A stretch of 31,485 bases of DNA from an uncultured Nitrospira sp. (GCA_946479785.1 CAMLHQ010000037.1:1-31485), one strand, 5' to 3'; positions 1 through 8,559 are shown, counted from the first letter of the stretch. The notes: generated from the sequence alone by a model not told the origin. Made by a program: numbers and translations.

Positions 1-2246
1 GGTTCCACCTCGAGCAAGGATCTGTCGAAGAGGCGCTGAACGATCTCCTTGCCGCCGACAGTGTGTACGTGGGCCTGCAGTTGAGCCGTGAATGGAACCT
101 CGTGCGGGGGAGTCTGTTCGATGTCAGAACGGGATTTCGAACGGTGCGGCTGCGGGTGGCAGGAGTCGTTCAAGGTGACGACAAGCGTGAATCGCTCTGG
201 GATCGCGTCGCCATCATGGACCTTGCCGCCGCCCAGGTGCTCTTTGAATCGGTCGGGCGGTTGGATCGGATTGAATTGGTCACGGCACCCGATCGTGCGC
301 CCGAAGAAGTCGCCGTCGCGCTCCGATCAGTGCTTCCCCCCCATCTCCTCGTCCAGCGTCCGACCCAGCGGACGGCTCAAGTCGAAAAAATGGTAGGAGC
401 TTTTCAACTCAACCTGACCGTCTTGAGCTGGGTAGGATTATTGGTCGGCATGTTCTTGGTCTACAACACCATGAGTTTTTCGGTAGCCCGACGGCGGCGT
501 GAAATCGGTATCTATCGAGCACTTGGCATGTCGGAACAGCGAGTCGCGGGTCTGTTCCTTCTTGAAGCGGGATTGTTCGGTTGCCTGGGAGGGTTGTTGG
601 GCGGCCTCGCCGGTCTTTGGATCGCACGCAGCCTGGTCGTGCTGGTCAGCCGCACGATCAGCGATCTCTATGTTCCACTTGCCTCGGTTGGAACCTTTAC
701 GTCGTTCGATGTGCACAGCGTGATCTCAATCGTCCAAGGCATTGTGGTAGGGATGCTGGTTTCGATGGCGGGCGCATTGGGTCCCAGTATCGATGCCAGC
801 CGTACCGTGACGATCAAGGCCCTTGCGCCCGGAGACTATGAAACATCGGAGGCATTGCGAAGCCGGCGGTATGTGTGGGCGAGTCTTGTGCTGTTGATCG
901 TCGGAATGCTGTGTGCGTTCGGCCGCCCCGTCGGAGGCTTGCCGCTTTTTGGGTATGCCGCGACGCTCTGTCTGTTGGGGGCCCTGGCTCTCCTGGCGCC
1001 CGTTGCGATTGTGGCGTTGCAACCGAAGCATCAGTGGTCGATGACGACGGCTCCGGCACTCACGGCAAATCTGCGGCGCATGGCGGCCGATCATGCGGCG
1101 CGCCATCCGGGGCGCAATGCCGTGACGGTTTCGGCATTAATGGTTGGACTGGCCATCATGATCGGCGTCGTCGTGATGGTTCGCAGTTTTCGCGAAACGG
1201 TCGAGGCCTGGGTGAACGAAACTGTGATGGCTGATCTTATTGTTGCTCCGCCGGCCTGGTTGCACGGCAAGCAGGTCGGGCAGGCAGCACGCTCGTTGCC
1301 GGCTGCATGGTTGCCGACGCTGCAAACGATCGAAGGCGTCGCAGCGATCGATACGTATCGGGGTGTGCAGGTGGAGACGCAAGGTCAGGCGGTGGAATTA
1401 GTTTCCAGGGATTTGCGGCTCCACGCGCACCGGGGGCGCTATCTGATGGTCGAGGGGGATTGGACGGCTGTGCTCATGCGGGCCGCCGAAACGGGCGGCG
1501 TAGTGGTGTCTGAGGTATTGGCGAACCGGCTCGATCTGCACACGGGCGGGTCCGTCACGATCACGACACCCCAAGGGCCCCGGACGGTTCCTATTGAGGG
1601 CATCTTCTACGACTATGCGACTGATGGCGGAAAGATGGTGATGGAGCGAACGTTTTACCGCCGTCTTTGGGACGATGACCGGGTGACGGTTTTCGCCGTT
1701 TATCTCGAGCCGGGTGCCGGCAGTGAACAGGTTCGCCAGGCTGTGATTCGAAGGATGACCGGCGGGCAAGAACAGATGACGCCGCCGACGATCATCCGAA
1801 ATAAGGAACTTCGTCAGGAAATCTTGAATATCTTCGACCGCACGTTTGTGCTCACGTATGTGCTGGAAGCGATTGCTGTGCTGGTGGCCATCCTTGGCAT
1901 CGTGAATACGCTGGTGACTGCTGTCTTAGAGCGACGAAGAGAGCTTGCGACGCTGCAAGCCATTGGTGCCAGTACAAACCAGATCGAGCGATTGGTGCTG
2001 TGGGAAGCCGTCTATCTTGGTGTGATAGGGGCGGTATTAGGTGTGATTGGTGGGCTTGGGTTAGCCTGGTTATTGATTGCCGTCATCAACAAACAATCGT
2101 TCGGTTGGACTATCCGTATGACGATACCAGTGGGAGTTCTCCTCCAAGCTGTGCTGTTGGCGATCAGCGCTGCGTGGATTGCCGGCTACTTCCCCGCCCG
2201 CTGGGCGGCGAGACAATCTGTGGTGGAGGGGTTGAGGGATGAATAG
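1..2246 (+). CDS. ABC transporter permease with two FtsX domains (5' end outside window)
   Basis: The reading frame is open from base 3 to the stop at 2244-2246, so the gene begins before the window. The GTG at 63 is only the first in-frame start codon, not a credible start. Counting from that GTG, a first FtsX-type membrane block lies at about residues 120-250. It has the family signature of a helix ending in ARRRREIGIYRALG. A second block at about 600-725 carries the matching signature ERRRELATLQAIGAS. Between them are two or three further helices and a large periplasmic MacB-PCD-like domain (about 390-590). This FtsX-PCD-FtsX layout is that of the YbbP/LolE-like permeases, which work with a separate ATPase in lipoprotein, lipid or toxin export and in adhesion. 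The ATPase gene is not in the window and would be expected just upstream. The substrate cannot be told from sequence. Confidence 0.9.
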   Translation, partial: FHLEQGSVEEALNDLLAADSVYVGLQLSREWNLVRGSLFDVRTGFRTVRLRVAGVVQGDDKRESLWDRVAIMDLAAAQVLFESVGRLDRIELVTAPDRAPEEVAVALRSVLPPHLLVQRPTQRTAQVEKMVGAFQLNLTVLSWVGLLVGMFLVYNTMSFSVARRRREIGIYRALGMSEQRVAGLFLLEAGLFGCLGGLLGGLAGLWIARSLVVLVSRTISDLYVPLASVGTFTSFDVHSVISIVQGIVVGMLVSMAGALGPSIDASRTVTIKALAPGDYETSEALRSRRYVWASLVLLIVGMLCAFGRPVGGLPLFGYAATLCLLGALALLAPVAIVALQPKHQWSMTTAPALTANLRRMAADHAARHPGRNAVTVSALMVGLAIMIGVVVMVRSFRETVEAWVNETVMADLIVAPPAWLHGKQVGQAARSLPAAWLPTLQTIEGVAAIDTYRGVQVETQGQAVELVSRDLRLHAHRGRYLMVEGDWTAVLMRAAETGGVVVSEVLANRLDLHTGGSVTITTPQGPRTVPIEGIFYDYATDGGKMVMERTFYRRLWDDDRVTVFAVYLEPGAGSEQVRQAVIRRMTGGQEQMTPPTIIRNKELRQEILNIFDRTFVLTYVLEAIAVLVAILGIVNTLVTAVLERRRELATLQAIGASTNQIERLVLWEAVYLGVIGAVLGVIGGLGLAWLLIAVINKQSFGWTIRMTIPVGVLLQAVLLAISAAWIAGYFPARWAARQSVVEGLRDE

Positions 2247-2280
2247 TGAAGGAACAGCGGTTTAGGAAAGCGTTTCCTTC

Positions 2281-2390
2281 ATCCTAGTCCAGCCTACTCA
2301 GACTCACTCAGGCCAACTCAGGCCAAGGTTTAGCGAAATCTCGAACTTTGGCTGGAGTAGGCTGGAATAGGGAGGAGTGAGGTGGAGTTG
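2281..2390. repeat. Imperfect palindrome made of 10-bp repeat units
   Basis: Left arm about 2281-2330, loop about 2331-2343, right arm about 2344-2390. The right arm splits into four decamers with the same register: GCTGGAGTAG, GCTGGAATAG, GGAGGAGTGA and GGTGGAGTTG (2351-2390). The left arm carries complementary-type decamers, including an exact tandem of ACTCAGGCCA (2306-2325). The loop-proximal part pairs best (CCAAGGTT with AACTTTGG, then GCC/ACTC blocks); further out the pairing is poor. It lies between a + strand gene end and a - strand gene end, so it could act as a folded 3' end for both. It has no T-tract, so it is not a classical terminator. It may belong to a dispersed repeat family; the window has only one copy. 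Confidence 0.6.
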
Positions 2391-2421
2391 AGCACAAAAT
2401 GAGCACAATGCAATGTCCGGA

Positions 2422-3495
2422 TTAGTGACAGAGATCAAGAAGCTTCAGCTTGATCTCCCTAAAATGCACGACATCCGTGGGCGGATTTGGTTCATGGACA
2501 AACGCGACTCGACAGCCATCCGGGGACACCACAGCGCCATACAGCATGCCCGCAATCACTTTGCGAGTGCTGCCATCACGGACAAGATAGCCGCCCGCCA
2601 TGCCGGGTCCTTTGCCAGGACCTAACGCGTGCGCCCACAAAAAGACTCCTCCCTTCACGGGGAGAAATCCACGGCCTGCTCGAGAGCGTAGTATGTCATG
2701 GTATGGAATCACGTCTTCCTGTACATGGCCGTCGGGAGAAAGCCACCAAACCGGCATTGACTTCCCGGTCGGTCCACCCGGTGGGTCCAACTTGCTGAGC
2801 GGGGGATCCAGGTGATCCCCGTTCGGAATAAGGTAGGCGTTTCTGAAAGGGGCATAGGATAGCTGTAAGCGGAATGTGCCTCCTCTAGGCAACGATAAAC
2901 GGGTACCTTGAGTCGCTCCTGGTCGGTTCAGCTTGACACCCCCCTCATCTCCAAGGGGGGACGTCATCGAAGCACGATCCAGCGGTCCCCAATCAAGATA
3001 TCCATGTTCTTCCAGGAGCGGCGTAGTTTGCCGCCCTTTCACCGTCCACGGATAAGGATAGGTATAGTACCGGCAATTAAACGGATTGATCGTAGAGGGG
3101 TTTGGAAATGCGGTGCTTTGCTCATCGACAATTTGCCCATCCCGGATTTTTCCATACAGCAGCAACCAATCATTTTCGGTTCCCGGTTTGCGCCGGATAT
3201 ACGAGATAAAGTCACCACACACTCTGGGTTGCCGTGAACCGTCCAGTTCGTGGTAAAAACGGACTGTCTTGTGCGCTGTATCCCAGATGAACGGCTCGAG
3301 TCCGAGTAGTTCTTTGGTTTTGCCGATCTTGGCTGTGTAAAACACGACCCGCTGATCATCCAACCAAGCGACATCACCATCACGGTAAGCAGGCGCACCT
3401 GAATCGATAATGCTAAGCGTGCCCGCTTGGGTAAAGGTTGAGAAAAGCGGGAGCCAAACAAATGTTAGGAGCAGCGCTGGGAATAGTCGGGTCAT
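2422..3495 (-). CDS. Exported protein of unknown function
   Basis: I do not recognise this 357-residue protein. It starts with a signal peptide: hydrophobic from about residues 4-20, with likely cleavage after TQAG near 25. The mature part is rich in Trp, Tyr, Gly and Pro. It has recurring short motifs such as 'DVAWLDDQRVVFY', 'VRFYHELDG' and 'AVVSPDGCRVAFVHE', which resemble blades of a WD40/TolB-type beta-propeller, so an extracytoplasmic propeller is a reasonable guess. The stop is 2422-2424. The ATG at 3495 is the only start that keeps the signal peptide, but no clear Shine-Dalgarno sequence precedes it. It is co-directional with the next gene (3703-4707), separated by 207 bases. Confidence 0.7.
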   Translation of the reverse strand: MTRLFPALLLTFVWLPLFSTFTQAGTLSIIDSGAPAYRDGDVAWLDDQRVVFYTAKIGKTKELLGLEPFIWDTAHKTVRFYHELDGSRQPRVCGDFISYIRRKPGTENDWLLLYGKIRDGQIVDEQSTAFPNPSTINPFNCRYYTYPYPWTVKGRQTTPLLEEHGYLDWGPLDRASMTSPLGDEGGVKLNRPGATQGTRLSLPRGGTFRLQLSYAPFRNAYLIPNGDHLDPPLSKLDPPGGPTGKSMPVWWLSPDGHVQEDVIPYHDILRSRAGRGFLPVKGGVFLWAHALGPGKGPGMAGGYLVRDGSTRKVIAGMLYGAVVSPDGCRVAFVHEPNPPTDVVHFREIKLKLLDLCH

Positions 3496-3674
3496 GAGGA
3501 TGCCGTTATGAAAATGTCTTAAAACCTCGTAAAGCGTATCACGCGCATGAAATAGTCCCTAGGAAACGACCGATTTGTGAAAGAGGAGTCCGATGGAACG
3601 GTAGCGTGTCAAAAAGGTGTGAAAAACTAGGTTCCTACTCTATCGTTTTCATTGAAGATCGATAGCAGCTTCAG

Positions 3675-3715
3675 AGGGGCTCAAAAACAACTGTTTTTGA
3701 AATTACTGAGCCCCT
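3675..3715. repeat. Nested inverted repeat at the 3' end of the 3703-4707 gene
   Basis: Outer arms AGGGGCTCA (3675-3683) and TGAGCCCCT (3707-3715) are perfect 9-bp complements. Inside is a second pair, TCAAAAAC (3681-3688) and GTTTTTGA (3693-3700), with a 4-base loop. The two stems share three bases, so they compete in part. The outer stem overlaps the last codons of the - strand gene. Reading on the - strand there is no T-tract after the stem. On the + strand the stem is followed by TTTT. It may help end transcription or protect the 3' end, but the direction of action is unclear. Confidence 0.5.
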
Positions 3716-4707
3716 TTTCGGAACGGAGCGCGTTGTACAAGCGCATAGGAAATCTGTTTTGCAAGGCTTTGGTAAGCCGTTGCTAGCTCATTGCGAAACA
3801 GCGAGGCATCGTTCGCGGCCCATTCAAAATACTGGCGTGGGGCACTCAAATATCCAAGTTCTCGTTGGTCGATCAGGCTATTATCATGTGCTCTTAGGAG
3901 TTTTGCCTGTACAAGTAGGTATACGCTCGACCGAGACTGTTGAAACACCTCATTCAGGGCCATTCCTGGACTAACTGAGCTGTCATTACGATCGAGCTTC
4001 GACAGGACCTCGGACGAAGCCTCCGCTAATCCCAATTGCAGGACTTCAGTTCGCAAGATTGCGTCGGCTTCCTGGGAAGTCGGAACCTCTGACATTTCAA
4101 CAGAAACGAGCGGTTCCGCTGGCATATGAGGAAGGAATTCGGGACAACACGAGGTAATGGATCGAGCAACATGATTTCTGAAGGTTTTCTGAATTTGCAA
4201 TCGGTCTTGGGCATCACTGAGGACCTTCTTCCATTCTTCGACTTCCGCCTTGGAATAAGGTGTAAATCCTCCGTGAATAGCGACTGTCGGGGCCGTGATC
4301 GTTGGCGTCGCAACAAGTGCCATCAGACTGACGATTGGCACAAATAGGACAACCAAGTCGCAATTGCCACTACGACGGAACCCTTGAGTTCGGTGGCATT
4401 CATCAACACCTTGTGGTGTCCTCATGATAAGTACCTTCGCCAATTCGTAGCCAAGAACAGCTCCATGATGAGCTCCTCGGAAAAAACCGTCGACAAACCC
4501 GATCGGTGGCTGTTGGTAGAGCATAGCGGGCGGAGAATCAGCGGCGCGCAAATCAATTAATCCCACCGGAGTTGTGTTGGGTACCGTTGGTTGCGGGAGC
4601 GTTGGACTTTCGACGCAGCAAGATAAGGCTGTGAGAAGCACTATCCCGCATGCGGTGGACCATTTATTGCTCTGCAAAAATCGGATAATTTTCTTTGGCA
4701 GCGACAT
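3703..4707 (-). CDS. Probable lipoprotein or membrane-anchored protein of unknown function
   Basis: I do not recognise this protein. The longest frame runs from 4827, but I prefer the ATG at 4707 (334 residues). It gives a normal export signal (MSLPKK, then a hydrophobic run ending LTALSCC, a loose lipobox with Cys30), and an AAAGGG lies 7 bases upstream. A Gly/His-rich patch (GFVDGFFRGAHHGAVLGYE) comes after the signal. A second hydrophobic stretch, LVVLFVPIVSLMALVA, lies around residues 117-132. The rest is soluble and helical, with a Cys pair in SITSCCPEF. The final third (SVYLLVQAKLLRAHDNSLIDQRE and on to SLAKQISYALV) has the look of an envelope protein that assembles from a lipoprotein family. 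No neighbour suggests a job. Confidence 0.65.
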   Translation of the reverse strand: MSLPKKIIRFLQSNKWSTACGIVLLTALSCCVESPTLPQPTVPNTTPVGLIDLRAADSPPAMLYQQPPIGFVDGFFRGAHHGAVLGYELAKVLIMRTPQGVDECHRTQGFRRSGNCDLVVLFVPIVSLMALVATPTITAPTVAIHGGFTPYSKAEVEEWKKVLSDAQDRLQIQKTFRNHVARSITSCCPEFLPHMPAEPLVSVEMSEVPTSQEADAILRTEVLQLGLAEASSEVLSKLDRNDSSVSPGMALNEVFQQSRSSVYLLVQAKLLRAHDNSLIDQRELGYLSAPRQYFEWAANDASLFRNELATAYQSLAKQISYALVQRAPFRKGAQ

Positions 4708-4968
4708 CCTTTTACCCTTTGCCAAGTGCAAAACCGTTTGTTTTTGGATCCGCCGGAACATACGCCGATCGCTTTGAAACATCGAGGGTCGGACAAGCGA
4801 TTGAAGGTCAGGTTTTTTGACCCGCACAGTGGAGAGGTGAAACTCTTAGTTCCATGCCAGTTGAGCGCAGATCTTTCAGCAAGGCCCGAAGGATGTGAGG
4901 ACCAAGAAGTGCGGGCCAGTTGTGCACAATGAGAAGTTCGAACGATGGGGAGCGAAGTTGACAGCCTC

Positions 4969-5964
4969 TTATCCTGCGACCGGCTGCTGATAATCGACTT
5001 CAATTGTAAAGCCGAGATCCTCGATCATTCCCCAAACTTCCGGCGCTGGTGCGCCCGGCGTGGTCAAATAGCCGTTCACGAAGACAGAGTCGGCTGGGTA
5101 GAGGGCCAGCGGTTGGAGGCTGCGGAGATTGTGTTCGCGGCCTCCGGCGATCCGGATTTCTGTACGCGGGTGAAGGAAGCGGAAGAGGCACAAGACTTTC
5201 AGGCATCGTTGCGGCGTGAGGTTGTCGCAGTTCTCCAACGGCGTGCCTGCCACGGGATGCAACATGTTCAACGGAATCGAGTCAGGCTTCACCTCGCGAA
5301 GGGCCATGGCCAGATCGATGAGGTCGTCATCCTTCTCGCCCATGCCTACGATCCCGCCCGAGCAAATTTCGAGTCCTGCTGCGCGTGCGTTCTTTATTGT
5401 GGCAAGGCGGTCCTGAAATGTGTGCGTCGTGCAAATTGAGCGATGAAAGGCTTCACTCGTGTTCAGGTTGTGGTTGACCCGGTCGACACCTGCGGCCTTG
5501 AGCCGTTTGGCTTGCGTTTCGTTCATCAGGCCGAGCGAACAGCAAATCTGGATCGGAATCTCCTGTTTGATCGCGAGGACGGCTCCGGCAATTTCATCGA
5601 TCTCACGATCCAAAGGGCTGCGTCCGCTGATCACGATGCAATAGCGTTGGGCCTTGGAGGCGGCGGCTTGGCGCGCGCCTTCGATCATCTGTTTCTGCGG
5701 CAATAAATTGTAGCGTTCGATCGCCGCGGTGGAAACGGCTGATTGCGAACAGTAGTGGCAGTCTTCCTGGCAGGCTCCGCTCTTGGCGTTTTGCAACATT
5801 TGTAAGCGCACGGTCTTGCCGAAGTAGCGCGAACGGACGGTAAAGGCGGCTTGCAGGAGCCCGAGAAGATCCTCGTCAGGTGTATTGAGAACAGCCTGAC
5901 ATTCCGAGCGTGAAAGGACTTCATCACGGAGGGCTTTCTGTGCGAGATCCTGATGCACGATCAT
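4969..5964 (-). CDS. bioB: Biotin synthase
   Basis: BioB is the radical SAM enzyme that inserts sulfur into dethiobiotin to make biotin. The radical SAM cluster motif CxxxCxxC is at C65, C69 and C72 (GACQEDCHYCSQS). Also present are the family blocks CCSLG, the substrate-binding NHNLNTS, GIVGMGE and the RIAGGRE block with the conserved Arg that binds the [2Fe-2S] cluster. The frame opens with a GTG at 5979, but a perfect AAGGAG lies 6 bases before the ATG at 5964, so I start there (331 residues, normal length). It follows the lapA-lapB gene by 84 bases on the same strand and may be the last gene of the rplU operon. No bioF, bioA, bioD or BirA operator is visible nearby. Confidence 0.96.
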   Translation of the reverse strand: MIVHQDLAQKALRDEVLSRSECQAVLNTPDEDLLGLLQAAFTVRSRYFGKTVRLQMLQNAKSGACQEDCHYCSQSAVSTAAIERYNLLPQKQMIEGARQAAASKAQRYCIVISGRSPLDREIDEIAGAVLAIKQEIPIQICCSLGLMNETQAKRLKAAGVDRVNHNLNTSEAFHRSICTTHTFQDRLATIKNARAAGLEICSGGIVGMGEKDDDLIDLAMALREVKPDSIPLNMLHPVAGTPLENCDNLTPQRCLKVLCLFRFLHPRTEIRIAGGREHNLRSLQPLALYPADSVFVNGYLTTPGAPAPEVWGMIEDLGFTIEVDYQQPVAG

Positions 5965-6048
5965 CGAACGCTCCTTCACGCTTTATGGTATTGCAACGGG
6001 ATGCCGAATGAACCAGTTTCCGCTTTGCTGCCTCGAAACGCGGGAAAC

Positions 6049-7443
6049 CTACACGGTTTCAAACGGAGAAGCAATGCCTTGGTAGGGGACGGTACGGGGC
6101 GGCAGCGAGGCGCTGTCTCGTCCCGCTGAACTGCCTTCCAGCCAGGGAAGGGCGACGAATGTGTTCCAGTTGCCGCAGCGGCGGCAGCGTCCGGACCATT
6201 CCGTTGTCTCCTGTTGACAGGCGGTACAGACATAGGGAACGACGACGCGTTTCTTGAACTGTAGCGCTTTCTTGAGTTCGACGACCGCCTGTTCCATGTG
6301 CTGTTTGCGCAGGAACAGATTGGCCATAATCTTATGGTAATCGACGAGTTGATCCTGCGGGCCTTCAACCGTTGAGAGAATATCGAAGGCCTCGTCGACC
6401 ATTTCCAGCCGGTAATACAGCTTACCGAGATAGAACTGCAAAATGGCGTTGTTGGGATCTTGCTGCAGCGCTTCTTGATAGGTTCGGATGATCTCACCGG
6501 GTTCCCCTTGCTCCAAAAAGAGTTCCTCCAGCCGGTGGAGAATAATCACGCTGCGGGTCTTCGCGTAGACTTTTTTCAAGATCTCGACCGCGTCTTTGGT
6601 CTTGCCTTCGCGGATCAACACTTCGCCCAACCCGATATAGGCGGGAAGGAAGGTGCGATCTTTTTTGATGGCGCCGCGGAAATAACGTCTGGCTTTGTCG
6701 GCATGCCCCCGCTCCAATAGTTGGCGGCCCACTTCATACATGCATCCGGTGAGCAACTGCGCTTCCGCGCGCCGTTCCGATTCCGGAAGGTTGGCCTTGG
6801 CCATGCGATGTTGGATTTCGAGCGCGTCGCTCCATTTTTCAAGCCGGATGAGCAAGTCACGCTTGCGGGTCAACGCGGTCAGGTTGTCCGGTTCGATCCT
6901 GAGGATCTTCTGCAGCGACTGGAGTGCGTCTTCGTACCGTTTAGCCCCTTCAAGGTCTTTTGACAATTCCAACAGGATCTCGATGTTCCGGTCGTCGATG
7001 CGCTGGGCGTTTTGATGGAGGCGTATCGCTTCGGCATAGTTGGTTTCGGACCGATAGATATTCCCCAGCCACAGCAGGGAGTCGATCCGGTTGGGATCGA
7101 TCGAAAGGGCCTTTTCGAACAGACCGACGGCATCGCTTGTGCGCTTGGACATGAAGGCATGGGTGCCTTCACGGTGCAGGGCGTCGACTTTTTCCTTGCG
7201 CCGCTGGAGACGAGTGCTCCGCCAATTGCCGATGACGTGCACGGTCTGGCGCATGCCAACGGCCAAGGCAACGAGCACCGCGCCGACCGCCATCGAAAAC
7301 ACTACCAGGGTTACGGCGCTCAGTTCGAATTGGGTCGAGGGACCGGTGTGGACGGTGATCGTACCGGGATTCAATTCGCGGAAATAGCTATAGACAAAGA
7401 TGCCAGTGCTGACCAGGAAAACTGTGGTGAGTAGTCTGAGCAT
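6049..7443 (-). CDS. lapB: LapA-LapB fusion: membrane-anchored TPR protein with C-terminal rubredoxin-like metal site
   Basis: This 464-residue protein joins two parts. Residues 1-75 hold two membrane helices (about 4-20 and 42-63) with the LapA/DUF1049 pattern, including the short extracytoplasmic segment between them. The rest is LapB (YciM)-like: a run of TPR repeats from about 88 to 395 and then four cysteines, C406, C409, C420 and C423, forming a CxxC-10-CxxC rubredoxin-type site. In Escherichia coli LapA and LapB are separate neighbouring genes. LapB there controls lipopolysaccharide synthesis by presenting LpxC for FtsH proteolysis. The role here is inferred to be similar. About 40 low-complexity residues follow the metal site. 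The ATG at 7443 is 2 bases after the rsfS stop, so the two are translationally coupled. Confidence 0.85.
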   Translation of the reverse strand: MLRLLTTVFLVSTGIFVYSYFRELNPGTITVHTGPSTQFELSAVTLVVFSMAVGAVLVALAVGMRQTVHVIGNWRSTRLQRRKEKVDALHREGTHAFMSKRTSDAVGLFEKALSIDPNRIDSLLWLGNIYRSETNYAEAIRLHQNAQRIDDRNIEILLELSKDLEGAKRYEDALQSLQKILRIEPDNLTALTRKRDLLIRLEKWSDALEIQHRMAKANLPESERRAEAQLLTGCMYEVGRQLLERGHADKARRYFRGAIKKDRTFLPAYIGLGEVLIREGKTKDAVEILKKVYAKTRSVIILHRLEELFLEQGEPGEIIRTYQEALQQDPNNAILQFYLGKLYYRLEMVDEAFDILSTVEGPQDQLVDYHKIMANLFLRKQHMEQAVVELKKALQFKKRVVVPYVCTACQQETTEWSGRCRRCGNWNTFVALPWLEGSSAGRDSASLPPRTVPYQGIASPFETV

Positions 7444-7445
7444 CG

Positions 7446-7868
7446 CTACGCTCGTTTGGCGGTGTGCGCCCTAGTTCGCTGGGCAGGCTTCGGAGCCACC
7501 ATCGCCGGCGGAGGCTCTTGGCCTGGAATGGCCACACGTTTGGCGTCGGCCCACAATCGCTCCAGCCCGTAGTGGTGACGGGCGTCCTGTCTGAAAATAT
7601 GGACGACCACGTCTCCGAAGTCCATCAGGACCCACTGTGAGGAGGCTTTGCCTTCGATGCTTATGGCGCCGCGACCGGTTTGGGACAATACACCGTCTAC
7701 GTGATCGGCGATCGCTCTCGTTTGCCGATCGGAATCAGCGGAACCCAGCACCAGATAATCGGCGACGGAGGTCAGTTTCGCAACGTGGAGGATCAGGACG
7801 TCCGTGGCCTTCTTGTCGAGCATGGCTCTCGCAATTGCCAGGGCTGTGGCCTTCGATGTTCGTGCGAT
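7446..7868 (-). CDS. rsfS: Ribosomal silencing factor RsfS
   Basis: RsfS binds ribosomal protein L14 and blocks joining of the 50S and 30S subunits under starvation. The family core is clear: LTSVADYLVLGSADSDRQ, ISIEGKASSQWVLMDFGDVVVHIF and YGLERLW. A Pro/Ala/Arg-rich tail of about 28 residues ends it. The first ATG in frame is 7823, but that removes the conserved N-terminal helix, because the in-frame codons just upstream read TSKATALAIARA, matching the helix of family members. No ATG, GTG or TTG lies upstream in this frame. I place the start at ATC 7868, which has AGGA of an AAGAGGA 5 bases upstream, overlapping the nadD stop. If only AUG is used, the gene is 7446-7823. Confidence 0.85.
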   Translation of the reverse strand: MARTSKATALAIARAMLDKKATDVLILHVAKLTSVADYLVLGSADSDRQTRAIADHVDGVLSQTGRGAISIEGKASSQWVLMDFGDVVVHIFRQDARHHYGLERLWADAKRVAIPGQEPPPAMVAPKPAQRTRAHTAKRA

Positions 7869-7878
7869 CGGCGTCCTC

Positions 7879-8559
7879 TTAGTCGTAGATATGATGTTGA
7901 AGTATATAGGATTCCACCGTGGGCGGCAACAGATTTGCCGTGGGGAGGCCCTGCTTGATCTTTGACCGTATCGCCGAGGCCGAAACGTCGGAGGGCGGTA
8001 ATCGGAGGCAGATCAGGGAGTGTGCGCCCATCGGAACAGCAAGTTTGGAAGTGCCGCCGGTGTCCAGGTCGACGAGCGACTGTTTTGAAAGGGGCGGGAG
8101 CAGGGGCAGGGTGAAGAGGGCTTGGAACGACAGCCCTGGCCGAGAAACCACGATAAACGAGCACAGCGTAAGTAGAGTATCTGGCTCGCGCCAACTGGGA
8201 AAATCGAGGAAGGCATCCAGCCCGATTAAGAAATACAGCTGGGTCTGCGGGCCATACTCCTGTTGAAGCAGCTTGACGGTGTCGATCGAATAGGATGTTC
8301 CCGGTCGTCGCAGCTCGACATCCGAGATGGCGAATGCGGGATCCGATCCAATTGCCAGCCGGACCATCTCATAGCGGTCCTTCGCCGGTGCCAGACTTTG
8401 GTGAGGCTTGTGCGGTGGGTCATTCGTCGGGATAAACAGAATGCGATCGAGCGCCAGCGCTTCACGAGTTTGACGCGCAATCGATAAATGGCCGTTGTGA
8501 ATGGGGTTGAATGTCCCGCCCAATAAGCCAAGGCGCATGTCTGAATGTTGAGTGATCAC
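7879..8559 (-). CDS. nadD: Nicotinate-nucleotide adenylyltransferase
   Basis: NadD adenylates nicotinate mononucleotide to deamido-NAD in NAD synthesis. The nucleotidyltransferase signature GGTFNPIHNGHL is near residues 14-25. Further family motifs are PTNDPPHK, the YSIDT block and SDVSASAIRSKI, the counterpart of the ISSTxIR ATP-binding motif. The length (226) is normal. The GTG at 8559 lies inside a perfect palindrome AGTGATCACT (8551-8560). The ATG at 8538 is the alternative and lies closer to the conserved RLGLLGGTF. Neither has a Shine-Dalgarno sequence. It sits between proB (58-base gap) and rsfS, the common bacterial order. Confidence 0.95.
   Translation of the reverse strand: MITQHSDMRLGLLGGTFNPIHNGHLSIARQTREALALDRILFIPTNDPPHKPHQSLAPAKDRYEMVRLAIGSDPAFAISDVELRRPGTSYSIDTVKLLQQEYGPQTQLYFLIGLDAFLDFPSWREPDTLLTLCSFIVVSRPGLSFQALFTLPLLPPLSKQSLVDLDTGGTSKLAVPMGAHSLICLRLPPSDVSASAIRSKIKQGLPTANLLPPTVESYILQHHIYD

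Noticed and set aside
4821..4968. Minus-strand frame after bioB encoding a plausible-looking peptide (FELLIVHNWPALLGPHILRA)
   Set aside because: No usable start codon, it begins inside the end of bioB in another frame and stops at 4821; too short to call a gene or pseudogene without homologues.
5480..5510. Asn where the Escherichia coli BioB has Asp155 (NHNLNTS)
   Set aside because: Asn at this place is usual in Bacillus-type biotin synthases, so it does not signal a defect.
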